Source of the DNA: JAEUIE01 sp047602475
GTDB lineage: Bacteria > Planctomycetota > Planctomycetia > Gemmatales > HRBIN36
Assembly (NCBI GenBank): GCA_047602475.1
Contig: JASGHE010000003.1
Span: 930,001-994,000 of the forward strand
Direction: 5' to 3'
DNA: 64,000 nucleotides
The translations under genes were made by a program, and so were the position numbers. Each line of letters starts with the position of its first letter. The first letter of the stretch is position 1. Below the pieces are notes generated by a model, which was given only the letters and a program-made list of their open reading frames with translations, searched no databases and had not been told where the DNA came from. Below are positions 29,737 through 38,445 of the stretch, in pieces.

Positions 29737-30237
29737 ATGCGTATTTCCTTAATCCATGGTTCCGTGGCGGCTCTCGCCGCCTGGCTTGTACTCGCTTGTG
29801 CCGGCTGCGAAGATCGTCAGGCGAAGATCATCGCTCCTACCGGTGATATGTTGGTGAGGCCCACTAACCTGAAGATCGGCGGCGAAGGCGGCGGAGCTCC
29901 GCGTAAAACTCCTGAACCTCCTCCTCAAAAGGATGAGGATGAAAAGGACGTTACTCCGCCCAAGAGTGGCGTTCCCGATTCTTTCAAGAGCAAAACGCAG
30001 TCCAGCATCGACGGTTCAGGCGCCAAAACCGCTGACAAGTCCGCCGAGAAAGCAGCGGATAAGCCAGCCGGAAAAACGGGAGATAAGCCTGCCGACAAAA
30101 CGGGGGATAAGCCCGGCGAAAAGACAGCGGAGAAACCCGCTGTTCCGCCGCCCGGCAAGGCTCCTGAAAAGCCTGGCACCCCTCCCGCCGAGAAGCCTGC
30201 GGAGAAGCCCCCCGAAAAGCCGCCAGTCAAGAACTGA
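29737..30237 (+). CDS. Lysine/proline-rich lipoprotein
   Basis: A 166-residue lipoprotein: signal peptide ending at CAGC (lipidated C24), the conserved mature start KIIAPTG, then a low-complexity tail of repeated EKPA, DKPA, GDKP and PPEKP units. Such tails usually span the periplasm or peptidoglycan. It is paralogous to the gene at 30659-31027, both at the N-terminus and at the C-terminal EKPPVKN. ATG 29737 follows TGAGGAAG. Function unknown; a cell-wall spacer or anchor is an inference. Confidence 0.75.
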   Translation: MRISLIHGSVAALAAWLVLACAGCEDRQAKIIAPTGDMLVRPTNLKIGGEGGGAPRKTPEPPPQKDEDEKDVTPPKSGVPDSFKSKTQSSIDGSGAKTADKSAEKAADKPAGKTGDKPADKTGDKPGEKTAEKPAVPPPGKAPEKPGTPPAEKPAEKPPEKPPVKN

Positions 30238-30244
30238 TGGCCTG

Positions 30245-30323
30245 CTGATTAACCTCATGACTCTCCGTTCACTGGTGGGGCGGTCGCAAAGAGGGCGACA
30301 ATGTCGATACCTCTCGATTGTCG
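30245..30323 (+). pseudogene. Remnant 3' end of a second DUF1559 gene
   Basis: GGTCGCAAAGAGGGCGACAA and the following 25 bases match the last codons of the gene at 28131-29324 (GRKDGDNIDTSS versus GRKEGDNVDTSR). The match continues into the terminator. No start or body of the gene is present, so this is a leftover from a tandem duplication. Confidence 0.75.
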
Positions 30324-30345
30324 ACCAATTCTCACTAAACTAATG

Positions 30346-30382
30346 ATCCTGGTTGAATACTTGTGCTTCGACCAGGATTTTT
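30346..30382 (+). terminator. Duplicated terminator/attenuator
   Basis: Stem ATCCTGGTTGA / TCGACCAGGAT (one G-T pair) and a T run. It is the copy of the terminator at 29341-29377 and again lies about 30 bases before a small lipoprotein gene. Confidence 0.8.
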
Positions 30383-30411
30383 CGTTGTCCTCACTTTCCC
30401 AGGGTATTCAC

Positions 30412-30561
30412 ATGCTTATCTCTCGTATCGCATCGCTCATCGCGGTCTGCTGTTTGGCTGTCGGATTGGTTGGCTGCAACAGCAAAGCTCAGTTCGCTCC
30501 GACAGGCACTGTCAAGGCTCTCACCAACACCCAGCCGGTAACGAATGTCGACAAGCCCTGA
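30412..30561 (+). CDS. Small lipoprotein (49 residues), paralogue
   Basis: Signal MLISRIASLIAVCCLAVG then LVGC with lipidated C22, and a 28-residue mature part with FAPTGTVKAL. It is a tandem paralogue of 29407-29562 and has the same upstream terminator and the same spacing. Function unknown. Confidence 0.8.
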   Translation: MLISRIASLIAVCCLAVGLVGCNSKAQFAPTGTVKALTNTQPVTNVDKP

Positions 30562-30658
30562 TCATGTCACAACCGGACAGCGTGGCAGAACCTATCGAAA
30601 AACCTGTTTACCGGATATGCCTTAACACACTCCTGCACGTCTTTTAAGGAAACAATGA

Positions 30659-31027
30659 ATGCGAATTTCTCTCCTGCTATGGTCGCTGCCGGCGTCGGGC
30701 GCCTTGCTCCTGCTGGTCTGTAGCGGCTGTGAAAAAAGAGAACCGAAAATCATAGTTCCCACGGGTGAAGGGCTGATTGTGTCCACCGGCCTCAAGGCTG
30801 CCGGGGATATGAGCCGAGCGCCGCGGAAAGGACCTCCGGCTTCGGAAGAAAAGGAAGAACCGGCGAAGGAGCCTGAAAAGAAGACCGCCCCCGACGATGC
30901 TTCCAAGACAAAGCCCGGTGCCGAAAGTGCCGGCACCAAGGCTGCGGAGAAACCTCCCGAGAAGGCTGCGGACAAACCCGCTGCCCCTCCTGCCAAGGCA
31001 CCCGAGAAGCCCCCTGTCAAGAACTGA
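30659..31027 (+). CDS. Lysine/proline-rich lipoprotein, paralogue
   Basis: A 122-residue lipoprotein with signal peptide ending CSGC (C24), mature start KIIVPTG, and a charged low-complexity tail (EEKEEPAKEPEKK, EKPPEKAADKP) ending EKPPVKN. It is shorter than its paralogue at 29737-30237 mainly through loss of tail repeats. A terminator follows at 31064. Likely exported to the envelope; function unknown. Confidence 0.75.
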   Translation: MRISLLLWSLPASGALLLLVCSGCEKREPKIIVPTGEGLIVSTGLKAAGDMSRAPRKGPPASEEKEEPAKEPEKKTAPDDASKTKPGAESAGTKAAEKPPEKAADKPAAPPAKAPEKPPVKN

Positions 31028-31063
31028 TAGGCAAGCACCGAATCGACTGTCCAACAACTTCTC

Positions 31064-31094
31064 CAGCCCATGGCGCTTACCATGGGCTGTTTTC
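31064..31094 (+). terminator. Terminator of the lipoprotein cluster
   Basis: Perfect stem CAGCCCATGG / CCATGGGCTG around CGCTTA, then TTTTC. It separates the lipoproteins from the large gene at 31130. Confidence 0.85.
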
Positions 31095-31129
31095 TTTGGT
31101 ATAGTCAGGCTTTCCCCAGGGTTTCTTCC

Positions 31130-34100
31130 ATGGCATGCCGAACAGTGCTCGCGGGTTGTATTGGCTGGCTGTTGATCTCCGCTAATCTGCTCGCACAGCT
31201 TCCTCCCGATAAAGCTCTCTCTTCGTTCACAGTCGCCGAAGGCCTCAAGCTTGAGCTTTTCGCCGCCGAGCCGATGTTCAGCAATCCCACCTGCATGGAT
31301 ATCGATGACAAGGGCAGGGTGTGGGTGTGCGAATCGGTCAACTACCGAACGACGCTCCGCAAGCAACCGGTCAACCGCAAAGAAGGCGACCGCATCGTCA
31401 TCCTGACTGACACCAAAGGCGTCGGCAAAGCCGACAAGGTGACGACGTTTTACCAGGCCCCCGATTTCCTCGCACCACTCGGTATTGCTGTTTCAAAAGA
31501 TCCCGTTGGCCCCGGCTACAAAGTCTACGTCTGCCATTCGCCCCACATTTATGTCTTTGAAGACAAAGACGGCGATGGCAAAGCCGACGGCCCCCCCAAG
31601 ATATTGCTCACCGGTTTCGGCGGCATCGATCACGATCACGGCGTCCACGGCATCCACTTCGGCCCCGACGGCAAACTCTACTTCTCCGTCGGCGACCAGG
31701 GCGTGAAAAACTTGAAGGGTAATGCGAGCGGGGGGCGTAAGCCCCCTGAGAAAGCCTCGACGAATACGAACGAAAGAACCTACACCACCAACCAGACCGA
31801 CTGCAAAGCCGGCACCATCTGGCGCTGTAACACCGACGGGAGCAATCTCGAACTCCTCGCCCACAACTTCCGCAACCAGTACGAACCCGCCGTCAACAGT
31901 TTCGGCACCATGTTCGTCTCCGATAACGACGACGATGGCAGTATGCAAACGAGAATCTGCCACGTCATGTACGGCGGCGACTACGGCTACTGGCCCCGAA
32001 ACCGCGGCGACCACCACTGGCATGAAGATCAACCTGGGGTAGTGCATAAGACCCTGCGAACGGGTTTCGGAAGTCCCACGGGACTCTGCTGGTACGAAGG
32101 CAAACTGCTGCATGGCGCTTTCAGCCGCCTTCTGGCTCCTCCCCTTACCAAGGGGAGGTTGGGTGGGGTTGATGCCGCAGCAGGGAGTGCGTCTGCTCCG
32201 CAGAACCTCCCCCAACCCCTCCTTGGTAAGGAGGGGAGTCAGACCTACGAAGGCTACCTCCTCCACACCGATGCCGGCCCGCGCGAAGTCCGTCTCTTCG
32301 GCGTCCGCCCCAAGGGCGCAGGCTACGAACTCGACCGCGTCAACCTCGTCACCAGCAACGACAACTGGTTCCGCCCCAGCGATGTCTGCGTCGCCCCCGA
32401 TGGTTCCGTCTTCATCGCCGACTGGTACGACCCCGGAGTCGGCGGCCACGGCATGGGCGATACTACGAGGGGGAGGATTTATCGGCTTGTCCCCAAAAGC
32501 GATACTAAGTCTGATTACATGAAGGCTCAAAATGGAGGTGAGCTGGCTAAAGAACAATTTTCCCCTTGTTTATGCACTCGACAAGTGGCTTTTGAGAAAT
32601 TCAAAGCAACGAATCCAACGATAGAAGATGTACAGCAGTTTAATGACACAAACGATGACATCATTAAAAGCTGCTTCAAAGACAGTGTTCAATTACAGAA
32701 CACCATGACAGCCCGGCAGCGATGGTTTGATTTTCTCTGTGAGGATTACTTTCACTTTGAAGATGTGGGACTCTTTAAAGACGAAACTCCTGAGTCGATC
32801 TTAAAGCATATCAAAGAACAAGAGAAAAGGTTTACCGTGCTTGATAAAGTAGGCTTTAACTCTTCCATGCGAAACTATGCTGGTCATTATCATTCGTTCG
32901 ACAATATGCCAAAAGACCTACAACTTAGAACGAAGATACGTGTTCACCCTGACATCGATCCAATGATAGCCCGAGAAATGCTCGTCTGGAACAGACTCTC
33001 AGGCGTGCCTACCGCCAAGGAATTCATCTACCGCTTCGCCAAGTCCTGGGACGGTAAGGACCGTACGCTTCTCTCCGCCCTCAACATCGCCTGTGGCACC
33101 GATCCCGCTCGCCGTGAAGCCATCCTTGCCGACTTCGAAAAACACTTCCCCGCCTGGGACGACAAGACCGCCTGGCTCGTCTGGGAACTCCGCCCGCCCA
33201 CCGTCATCGCCAAGCTCGGAAGGAAACTCTCTGTTGAAGTGATGACCCCTCTGCAAACCGAACTTGCCCTCGGCGCTCTCGCCGCCTCCACCGGTGTCGA
33301 TGGTGGCGAATCGCTGCTGAAACTCTTGGACGATACCAAAGTCAAACGCCAAACCCGTGCTGCAGCCATCAAGGCGCTGCTACAACACCTACCCGGCAAA
33401 TGGAGCAGCTTGAAAGGGTCGCTGCTCGTCCAGAAAGCCATCGAAGCTCAGATGACCGATGGCGAATTGCTCCCCGCTGTCGTCGAACTCGTCGCCGTCT
33501 GTGAACGGAAAGACTTCCAGGGCTTCCTCGAACACCTCGCCTTCAACACCGAAGGATTCTCGAACCAGGTACGTTACGCCGCCATCGCCGCCTTGGGCAA
33601 ACTGAAGACGAAAGAGTCCGCAGCGGCGCTGGTCAAACTCCTGATCCAGCCACAAGAGATGACCACCCGCAAGGAAATCATCACTGCCCTCGGCAAGATG
33701 GGCACCAAGGACGCGCTCGTCCCCCTGCAAACCTACTTCCTTGATAACAAGCTCGATGCCGAGCCCCGCCGCATGGTGCTCGAAGGTCTGACAAATAGCC
33801 GAGCGGGAACGTCCTGGCTGCTCGAGATGCAAGCCAAGAAAGAACTCCCCGATGCGATGCTCGCCGAGACGGGCCGCCTTCTCCGCAGCAGCCCCTATCA
33901 AGACCTGCGCAACAAAGCCCTCATCGCCTTCCCCATCGCCAAAAAGATGGACGTGGCTAAACTCCCGTCCCCCAGCGTCCTCGCCCAGAAGTCCGGCAAT
34001 GCCGAGCACGGCAAACAGATCGTCCTCACCAACAAAGACCTCGGCTGCATCAAGTGCCATGGCTTCCAGGGCATCGGCGGCCACATCGGGCCTGATCTTT

Positions 34101-34912
34101 CCATGATCGGCATTAAGGGAAGCAAAGAGAACCTCTTTGAATCAATTCTCACTCCCGACAAAGCCATCGCCGATCAGTTCGTTCAGTACGTCATCGAAAC
34201 CAAAAACGGTGTCGTGATGACCGGCCTCATCGTCGAAGAGACCGGCGACTACATCATCCTGCGCGACGCCAACGGCAAAGACATCAAGCTCACCATGCGT
34301 GACATTGAAAGCCGAACCAAAAGCGCCAAGTCGATCATGCCCGATAACCTCGTCAGCTTCCTCACAGAAGATGAACTCGTCGATGTCGTCGCTTATCTAA
34401 CAACACTTAAATCACCCGCCCTCTCCATCGACCGCTGGCAAGTTGTCGGCCCTTTCCCCAGCGATAAAAGCGACAGCGGCCTCGAGAAACAGTTTGGCCC
34501 CGAAGAAGGCTACTCCACCAACACGACCTACCCCGGCAAGAAAGGCCCGGTAAAGTGGACCAACATCAACACCAACGCCGCCGGCTATCTCGATCTCGCT
34601 GAACTCCATGGCGACGATGGCATCAACAGCGTCTCCTATGTCTATGCCGAGATCGATGCCCCCAAAGAAGGCTGGGGCGATATCAAACTCGGCACCGATG
34701 ATGGCGTCAACGTCATCTTCAACGGCAAGCTCGTGTTCAAACACCGCCGCCACGAAGCCGCCGAGCCTGGCAAAGACACCATCGCCGTCGAGTTCCAAAA
34801 GGGCAAGAACACCCTCATGCTCCAAGTCAGCAACGGCGACAACCCCCACGGCGTCTACTGCACCGTGCTGACTCCCGGCAGTGAACCAGCGAAGTTGGTG
34901 ACGCCGAAGTAG
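31130..34912 (+). CDS. PVC-type membrane-bound dehydrogenase / HEAT / cytochrome c protein
   Basis: A 1260-residue exported protein of the planctomycete type. After a signal peptide (to about residue 25) comes a beta-propeller dehydrogenase-like domain (residues 30-450; FTVAEGLKLELFAAEP, GVHGIHFGPDGKLYFSVGD), a helical HEAT-like region (about 625-930), a cytochrome c domain with the haem site CIKCH at residue 972 (GGHIGPDLSMIG follows), and a C-terminal beta domain (WQVVGPFPSD). It probably oxidises a sugar or other substrate in the periplasm. Two foreign-looking inserts interrupt it: a family D repeat (residues 335-371) and an AT-rich stretch (about residues 454-621). The ATG at 31130 follows a terminator. 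Confidence 0.85.
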   Translation: MACRTVLAGCIGWLLISANLLAQLPPDKALSSFTVAEGLKLELFAAEPMFSNPTCMDIDDKGRVWVCESVNYRTTLRKQPVNRKEGDRIVILTDTKGVGKADKVTTFYQAPDFLAPLGIAVSKDPVGPGYKVYVCHSPHIYVFEDKDGDGKADGPPKILLTGFGGIDHDHGVHGIHFGPDGKLYFSVGDQGVKNLKGNASGGRKPPEKASTNTNERTYTTNQTDCKAGTIWRCNTDGSNLELLAHNFRNQYEPAVNSFGTMFVSDNDDDGSMQTRICHVMYGGDYGYWPRNRGDHHWHEDQPGVVHKTLRTGFGSPTGLCWYEGKLLHGAFSRLLAPPLTKGRLGGVDAAAGSASAPQNLPQPLLGKEGSQTYEGYLLHTDAGPREVRLFGVRPKGAGYELDRVNLVTSNDNWFRPSDVCVAPDGSVFIADWYDPGVGGHGMGDTTRGRIYRLVPKSDTKSDYMKAQNGGELAKEQFSPCLCTRQVAFEKFKATNPTIEDVQQFNDTNDDIIKSCFKDSVQLQNTMTARQRWFDFLCEDYFHFEDVGLFKDETPESILKHIKEQEKRFTVLDKVGFNSSMRNYAGHYHSFDNMPKDLQLRTKIRVHPDIDPMIAREMLVWNRLSGVPTAKEFIYRFAKSWDGKDRTLLSALNIACGTDPARREAILADFEKHFPAWDDKTAWLVWELRPPTVIAKLGRKLSVEVMTPLQTELALGALAASTGVDGGESLLKLLDDTKVKRQTRAAAIKALLQHLPGKWSSLKGSLLVQKAIEAQMTDGELLPAVVELVAVCERKDFQGFLEHLAFNTEGFSNQVRYAAIAALGKLKTKESAAALVKLLIQPQEMTTRKEIITALGKMGTKDALVPLQTYFLDNKLDAEPRRMVLEGLTNSRAGTSWLLEMQAKKELPDAMLAETGRLLRSSPYQDLRNKALIAFPIAKKMDVAKLPSPSVLAQKSGNAEHGKQIVLTNKDLGCIKCHGFQGIGGHIGPDLSMIGIKGSKENLFESILTPDKAIADQFVQYVIETKNGVVMTGLIVEETGDYIILRDANGKDIKLTMRDIESRTKSAKSIMPDNLVSFLTEDELVDVVAYLTTLKSPALSIDRWQVVGPFPSDKSDSGLEKQFGPEEGYSTNTTYPGKKGPVKWTNINTNAAGYLDLAELHGDDGINSVSYVYAEIDAPKEGWGDIKLGTDDGVNVIFNGKLVFKHRRHEAAEPGKDTIAVEFQKGKNTLMLQVSNGDNPHGVYCTVLTPGSEPAKLVTPK
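32132..32240. repeat. Family D repeat inserted in frame
   Basis: Full two-arm repeat (CCTTACCAAGGGGAGGTTGG ... TTGGTAAGGAGGGGAG) within the propeller domain of the gene at 31130. It keeps the frame open and adds about 36 residues. Confidence 0.85.
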
Positions 34913-34979
34913 CGGGGGAGTTGAGTGTTGAGAGTGAAGAGTTGAGAGGATAACATTTCCGGAGCAGAGCCTCTGCATG

Positions 34980-35020
34980 CTCCCCTCTCCCCCGGAGGGA
35001 GAGGGGCCGGGGGTGAGGGG
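34980..35020. repeat. Dispersed hairpin, family E
   Basis: CCCCTCTCCCCCGGAGGGAG followed by AGGGGCCGGGGGTGAGGGG. Related copies at 39608-39652, 41331-41381, 43899-43940 and 52618-52661, all at or near gene ends. Confidence 0.8.
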
Positions 35021-35094
35021 GCACGGCGACTTGCTCCAGTCTCTGGCATTAGTATTGAGCGCCTTTGAATATCGTTCTGAAATGATGCCAGAGG

Positions 35095-35397
35095 CTAATT
35101 CACTCGCTGCTTCCACACATCATCATGCCGGGCGGTATGAATGATCGAGACCACGATCAGTTCCGTTGCTTCTTCTCGATAAACAACCACAAACGGAAAT
35201 CGTTTAACAACCGCCTTGCGCACATCACGATAAACCACGCGATGCATCTTAGGCAACACAGCTATCCGGTTAAGAACATTCCTTATATTGGTAACGAAAT
35301 CAATGGCCAGCGACTTGTTTTGATGAGCATACCACTCGATAGCTTCATCGAACTCCTGTCGAGCTTCGGGCAACAAACGTACCGGAAGTGGGGTCAT
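35095..35397 (-). CDS. ParE/RelE-family toxin
   Basis: A 100-residue toxin of the RelE/ParE superfamily: helical start LLPEARQEFDEAIEWYAHQ, strand motif HRVVYRDVRKAVVKRFPFVV and the late VYREEATELIVVSIIHTARH typical of ParE-like plasmid stabilisation proteins. It is coupled to the antitoxin upstream by an ATGA overlap at 35394-35397, which fixes the start. The target (gyrase for ParE, ribosome-bound mRNA for RelE) cannot be decided from the sequence; the HTARHDD ending favours ParE-like proteins. Confidence 0.87.
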   Translation of the reverse strand: MTPLPVRLLPEARQEFDEAIEWYAHQNKSLAIDFVTNIRNVLNRIAVLPKMHRVVYRDVRKAVVKRFPFVVVYREEATELIVVSIIHTARHDDVWKQRVN

Positions 35398-35624
35398 GAC
35401 CGCAATTTCGCTAGAGCCTCTGCCTCCACCTGTTCCCATGGAATGGCTTCGTCAGGATGAGCCTGATGCCGAGCCAATCGCTTGTCAATTTCGTTGCACT
35501 GTTCAGGAGTGAAAGGTGCCTTCTCAATCTCCTCCGCGAGATGATCCCACAGGTCTTGGAATAATTGCATTTGTTCAGCGATACTCAGCCGGTCCACGCC
35601 CAGAGTTTTCAATTGAGCCGTCAT
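35394..35624 (-). CDS. Addiction-module antitoxin (TIGR02574-like)
   Basis: A 76-residue acidic helical protein. The pattern LSIAEQMQLFQDLWDHLAEE followed by LTxEQCNEIDKRLARHQAHP and a tail with IPWEQVEAEAL matches small antitoxins that pair with RelE/ParE toxins. It lies directly upstream of the toxin gene and overlaps it by four bases. It should neutralise the toxin by direct binding. Confidence 0.85.
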   Translation of the reverse strand: MTAQLKTLGVDRLSIAEQMQLFQDLWDHLAEEIEKAPFTPEQCNEIDKRLARHQAHPDEAIPWEQVEAEALAKLRS

Positions 35625-35835
35625 TGCCAGACTCTTTTCAACAACGATAAGATCTATTCCTCATACTATCACAAAAGTCAGGACTCAGTCCAGAAGGATA
35701 ACAGATTCTCTACCACTCCCGAGCCTTTGTGGCATTTATCAATTGATGCACAATCCAACCCCCGCCCCCACTCGTCATTACCAATAGCTACCAGCTCACC
35801 CGCATGGTAAGATGCGGCAAATCGAGGAGTTGACC

Positions 35836-38235
35836 ATGCGTACCCTGTTCACGCTGCTTCTATCCGTAACCCTCTTCGCCCCCGCACTGCTGGCCCAGGG
35901 CCACATGCTGCCGCGTGATCGGTCACTACCACCGATGCAACTGGTCAAGCACCATGTCAAGGTGATGCTCGAAGATCAGGTCGCTGTCACCACCGTCAAG
36001 CAGACCTTCCGCAACCCGGCCAATCGGCCCCTCGAAGCGGTCTACACCTTCAACGTCCCCAAGGGGGCCACTGTCCGCGAGTTTTCGATGATGGTGAACG
36101 GCAAGAAGGTCAAAGGCGAACTCGTCGAAGCAGCAAAAGCCAAGAGCATCTACACCGAAATCGTCCGCCGTACCATGGATCCCGGCCTCCTCGAATACCT
36201 CGGCACCGATCTGATCCAGATGTCGGTCTTCCCCGTGCCGGCCAGCGGCGAGCAGGAAGTCGAAGTCAGCTTCACCTCGTTGGTGAACAAGCAGGAAGAA
36301 GCTGTCGAATATCTCTACCCGCTGCGGGCCCAGTCGAACATCCTCCGCATCCAGGGCGAGTTCTCGTTCGAGATGGAGCTTAAAGCCAGCCGTCCCATTC
36401 ACAGCATCTACAGTCCCACGCATCCCATCTCATTCAGCCGCAAGAGCGACCGCCATGCGACAGTCTACTTCGATAAGAGCCTCGTCGCCCTCGATCGTGA
36501 TCTCCAGCTCTTCTACACCACCGGCAAAGATGACATCGGCCTGACCATGCTGCAGCACCGCCAGGGTGCCGGCGATGGCTACGCTCTGCTTATGCTCGCT
36601 CCCCGTGCCGAGATCGCCCAGGACAAGCGTGTGCCCCGAGACATCGTCTTCGTCCTCGATACCTCCGGCTCCATGCGCGATGACAACAAGCTCGATCAGG
36701 CCAAGAAGGCTCTCAAGTTCGGCCTCGATTCGCTCAAGCCCGGCGACCGCTTCAACGTCCTGAACTTCGCTACCACCATCAACAGCTTCGATTCCAAGCT
36801 CGTCGAACAGGGCGATGCGGTGGCAGCAGCCAAGAAATGGGTCGATGCCCTCGAACCCACCGGCGGCACCGCCATCGATGATGCCATGAAGGAAGCACTG
36901 AAATATCAGCCCAATGGCCGTGCCCGGCAGTTCAATGTCGTCTTCCTCACCGATGGCAAACCGACTGTCGGCGAAACCAACGTCGAACGCATCCTGACCA
37001 ATGTCGATAAGATCGCTGCCCCCGATACCCGCATCTTCACCTTCGGCGTCGGCTACGATCTCGACGCAGGCTTCCTCGACCGCCTGGCAGAGAAGAACCG
37101 GGGCACCAGCACCTACGTCCGCCCCAACGAAGATATGGAAGTCAAAGTCTCCTACTTCTTCACGCAGATTAACCAACCCGTGCTGACCAACCTCAAGTTG
37201 GTCACCGGCACCGGCGTGCGGTTGATGGAAGTCTACCCGCCCCAGTTGCCCGACCTCTTCCACGGCGGTCAACTCGTGGTGCTGGCTCGCACCCAGGGTA
37301 CTGGCCGTATGACGATCAAACTCACCGGCCAGGTCGGCGAGAGCACCAAAGAGTTCAACTACGATGTCGAAGTGATGGAGAAGCCCGAACCGAAGCAATA
37401 TGTCGAAGATCTCTGGGCCCGCCGCAAGGTCGGCTACCTCCTCGACCAGATCCGCATGGGCGGCGAAAAGAAGGAACTCGTTGATGAAGTCGTCATCCTC
37501 GCCAAGAAGTATGGCATCGCCACGCCGTACACCAGCTACTTGGTCGTGCCTGATGATGTCCCCATGCCCGGTACTCGTCGCCCGCCCATCGTCATCAATT
37601 CCAGCGGTGCTGCACGCCCCGGAGATAAAGGCGGAGTCAATCTGAATTTTGGTGGCGGTGGTGGGCTGGGCGGCGGTATTGGCGGTAGTGGCCTGGGTGG
37701 TGGCGGCTTAGGTGGCAGTGCGATGGGTGGTGCCGGCGGAAGAGGCGGCTCCGCAGCCGATGCGATTAACCTTGTCATAGAAAAACAGACTACGGCTGCT
37801 GCCCGTGGCGATGGCGATCAGTCTGCCGACAAGAAGATGTTCGATCAGGCCAGAGCAGCCAACGGAGAACAAAAGAAGGAACAAACCCAACAGGGCCAAC
37901 TCGGTGTCGACTACGCCTATCAGCTCAACAACCTCAAGAACCAGAACCAGCAGGGCAGGGGTGCTCAGCGCTCCGCCAACAAACGAAGCTGCATCGAAAT
38001 CAACGGCGTCTGGATCGATGAAGAGTTCAAGAAAGATACCCCGACGCTGAACATCAAGACGATGAGCAATGCCTACTTCAAGCTTCTCGAAAAGAAACCG
38101 GAGATGAAGGAAGTCTTCGCCCTCAGCCCCGCCGTCGTCTGGATCACCCCCAGCGGCACCGCCCTGGTGATTGACCCCAAGGAAGGCAAGGAAGAGATCA
38201 CCGACGAGGAGATCACCAAGTTGTTTACGAAGTAA
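35836..38235 (+). CDS. Secreted VIT and von Willebrand factor A domain protein
   Basis: A 799-residue exported protein. Signal peptide at residues 1-21, then a VIT domain (about 25-180; VKVMLEDQVAVTTVKQTFRNP and MNGKKVKGELVEA), then a VWA domain with an intact MIDAS start D275-T-S-G-S, the later threonine and aspartate in EPTGGTAIDDA and FLTDGKP. A glycine-rich linker (residues 605-637) and a charged C-terminal domain follow. VIT-VWA proteins of this kind are common in planctomycetes, usually with an envelope role; no partner is visible. The ATG at 35836 was preferred to 35812 because GAGGAG lies just before it. Confidence 0.88.
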   Translation: MRTLFTLLLSVTLFAPALLAQGHMLPRDRSLPPMQLVKHHVKVMLEDQVAVTTVKQTFRNPANRPLEAVYTFNVPKGATVREFSMMVNGKKVKGELVEAAKAKSIYTEIVRRTMDPGLLEYLGTDLIQMSVFPVPASGEQEVEVSFTSLVNKQEEAVEYLYPLRAQSNILRIQGEFSFEMELKASRPIHSIYSPTHPISFSRKSDRHATVYFDKSLVALDRDLQLFYTTGKDDIGLTMLQHRQGAGDGYALLMLAPRAEIAQDKRVPRDIVFVLDTSGSMRDDNKLDQAKKALKFGLDSLKPGDRFNVLNFATTINSFDSKLVEQGDAVAAAKKWVDALEPTGGTAIDDAMKEALKYQPNGRARQFNVVFLTDGKPTVGETNVERILTNVDKIAAPDTRIFTFGVGYDLDAGFLDRLAEKNRGTSTYVRPNEDMEVKVSYFFTQINQPVLTNLKLVTGTGVRLMEVYPPQLPDLFHGGQLVVLARTQGTGRMTIKLTGQVGESTKEFNYDVEVMEKPEPKQYVEDLWARRKVGYLLDQIRMGGEKKELVDEVVILAKKYGIATPYTSYLVVPDDVPMPGTRRPPIVINSSGAARPGDKGGVNLNFGGGGGLGGGIGGSGLGGGGLGGSAMGGAGGRGGSAADAINLVIEKQTTAAARGDGDQSADKKMFDQARAANGEQKKEQTQQGQLGVDYAYQLNNLKNQNQQGRGAQRSANKRSCIEINGVWIDEEFKKDTPTLNIKTMSNAYFKLLEKKPEMKEVFALSPAVVWITPSGTALVIDPKEGKEEITDEEITKLFTK

Positions 38236-38239
38236 ACAA

Positions 38240-38400
38240 CTCGTTCCCAGGCTCTGCCTGGGAACGCACTGCAACGCCGGCTCTGCCGGGAGTCAAGAGA
38301 AGTGAATCGCTTTCTCTCCCCCTTACCAAGGGGGAGTTGGAGGGGGTTACCTCGGGGACTAAGAACCCCACCCAACCTCCCCTTGGTAAGGGGAGGAGCC
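38240..38400. repeat. Composite of family B half unit and family D repeat
   Basis: Family B arm at about 38240-38300 followed by a full family D unit (about 38313-38400), filling the gap before the acyltransferase gene. Confidence 0.8.
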
Positions 38401-38445
38401 AGACCAGCCGGGGACAAGTAGCGTAGTTGTGTGCTACACTATGGC

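Noticed and set aside
36430..37398. Open frame of 322 codons on the minus strand
   Set aside because: It is opposite the VIT-VWA gene, which has clear domains, a signal peptide and a ribosome binding site.
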